From an uncultured Oscillospiraceae bacterium (GTDB lineage: Bacteria; Bacillota; Clostridia; Oscillospirales; Oscillospiraceae): DNA of 21,789 nucleotides. This document shows, piece after piece, positions 21,146 through 21,789 of this stretch. The stretch's first letter is position 1. Each line of letters starts with the position of its first letter. The notes under the pieces are model-generated. The model was given only the letters and a program-made list of their open reading frames with translations, did not search any database and was not told the origin of the DNA. The stretch spans positions 1 through 21,789 of the forward strand of contig CATZYY010000025.1 of the NCBI GenBank assembly GCA_958426425.1. The letters are read 5' to 3'. The position numbers were made by a program, and so were the translations under genes.

Positions 21146-21789
21146 CGCTAAGCGGCGGCGCAGTATCCTAGTCGGATCCGCCGTCTCCCAGGAAGGGCCT
21201 AAAAATCCTTCAAAGGGCACATCGATGAAACCTCTGGTGCCTGCTTGTTACGCCCAGTTTCGGGTGGGTGCTGGGGGGAAGCGCGGGAATCCCCGCGCTT
21301 GCGAATCCAGGGCGCTTTCCAATGGCATGGTTATCCCGACCCTGTTTTCGTGGAGACCTGCTGTTGTGCACAGACGTACTCCCATCGCGGTATTTTCGGC
21401 CTGTGTACGAGGCAGATTGGGAACCTGCAATGCGGTGCATCGGCCCCCTGCGGGGCCGTAATGCTGTGTGCAGACGTAGCCTGCCTTGCGTGGGCCGGGT
21501 GGATAGGGGATCAACGGGGGCTGCCGTTCCGGCCGGAGCGGACACCCCGATCGCTCCTTGAAACCCGTCCTGCAAAAGAGGCTAAAGAGACGGATGGACT
21601 GGGGTGGAAATCACCTAGGCTGTCCATTCCGGGGCAAAAAAGGGATTGCAGTGCGGACTAAGTGGCAGTCGGGTCGCGCGGAGCGGCGACACCGCGCCGC
21701 GGCGCCAAAGGGGGAACCGCCTCCAACGGCAACGGGAGGTGCGCCGCGGGGAAATCCAACCCGTACCTAAGCCGTAAGATTTACCTTTT
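21146..21789 (+). ncRNA. OLE: Large structured non-coding RNA, probable OLE RNA (3' end at or beyond window edge)
   Basis: About 640 nt have no credible gene: short frames lack ribosome-binding sites and family sequence. The stretch has its own promoter and many hairpins, for example arms 21280-21288 with AAT loop and GCGC-rich partner, GGCCCC-CTGC-GGGGCC near 21442-21457, and a long-range GC pairing near 21695-21750. OLE RNAs are about 600 nt, form ribonucleoproteins with the membrane protein OapA, and sit in the nusB-xseA-xseB-ispA neighbourhood upstream of oapA; this is the same place. The purine-rich core AGGAAGGGCC...TCAAAGGGC...CGATGAAACC (21191-21233) resembles the OLE 5' region as I remember it. 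RNase P, tmRNA and SRP RNA signatures are absent. The family name is inference from position, length and structure. Confidence 0.75.

Noticed and set aside
21225..21770. Short open frames of 70-140 residues in the structured RNA region
   Set aside because: No ribosome-binding sites, overlapping in several frames, Cys/Arg/Pro-rich composition without any family sequence.
21146..21789. RNase P RNA, tmRNA, SRP RNA or group II intron
   Set aside because: The hallmark conserved segments I know for these (such as the GAGGAAAGTCC start of RNase P, or a domain V hairpin) are absent, and position fits OLE better.
1..21789. CRISPR arrays, tRNA genes, insertion sequences or prophage
   Set aside because: I saw no regularly spaced identical repeats, no tRNA cloverleaf, and no transposase, integrase or phage gene.

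Overview
The window is GC-rich DNA (codon third positions mostly G or C) from a spore-forming anaerobic Clostridia. It is most likely an Oscillospiraceae-type gut bacterium of the Flavonifractor/Lawsonibacter/Intestinimonas kind. The basis is gene content: complete spoIIA and spoIIIA operons, an Asp23-nusB-xseA-xseB-ispA cluster, BlaI/M56 regulation and Firmicutes-type LexA boxes. The genus is inference; no ribosomal RNA is present.

Layout. (1) 1-2481: the 3' part of tyrS and an ABC-F ATPase with one canonical and one degenerate ATP site, ended by a strong terminator. (2) 2482-4439: an intergenic stretch with a 43-nt direct repeat, then spoIIAA-spoIIAB-sigF, the forespore sigma-F switch. (3) 4327-6581, leftward: a 41-residue membrane micropeptide, a radical SAM putative DNA repair protein and its usual TIGR03915/DUF4130 partner. 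They follow a near-consensus promoter carrying three LexA (SOS) boxes. The last gene runs 113 nt into the antisense of sigF. (4) 6674-7392: a leftward terminator, degenerate ~43-nt tandem repeats, and a membrane-anchored rhodanese whose ribosome-binding site lies in a perfect 18-bp inverted repeat. (5) 7477-11438, leftward: a BlaI-type repressor and a very large M56 (BlaR1/MecR1-like) membrane metallopeptidase, with a dual-operator promoter. (6) 11571-12565, leftward: an MBL-fold hydrolase with its own promoter and terminator. (7) 12582-17338: the complete eight-gene spoIIIA operon behind a sigma-E-like promoter. (8) 17342-20835: Asp23 protein, nusB, terminator, xseA-xseB-ispA, terminator. (9) 20836-21789: a hairpin-rich junction, a promoter, and about 640 nt of structured DNA with no credible gene.

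The last element is the most striking. Its place directly after ispA, its length of about 0.6 kb, its own promoter and its dense hairpins fit an OLE (ornate large extremophilic) RNA. In known genomes OLE sits in this isoprenoid/nusB/xse neighbourhood, just upstream of oapA, which would lie beyond the window.

The second notable system is the SOS cassette. The radical SAM/TIGR03915 pair is only loosely linked to DNA repair in family annotations. Three LexA boxes over its promoter, plus a co-transcribed single-pass micropeptide, tie it directly to the DNA-damage response.
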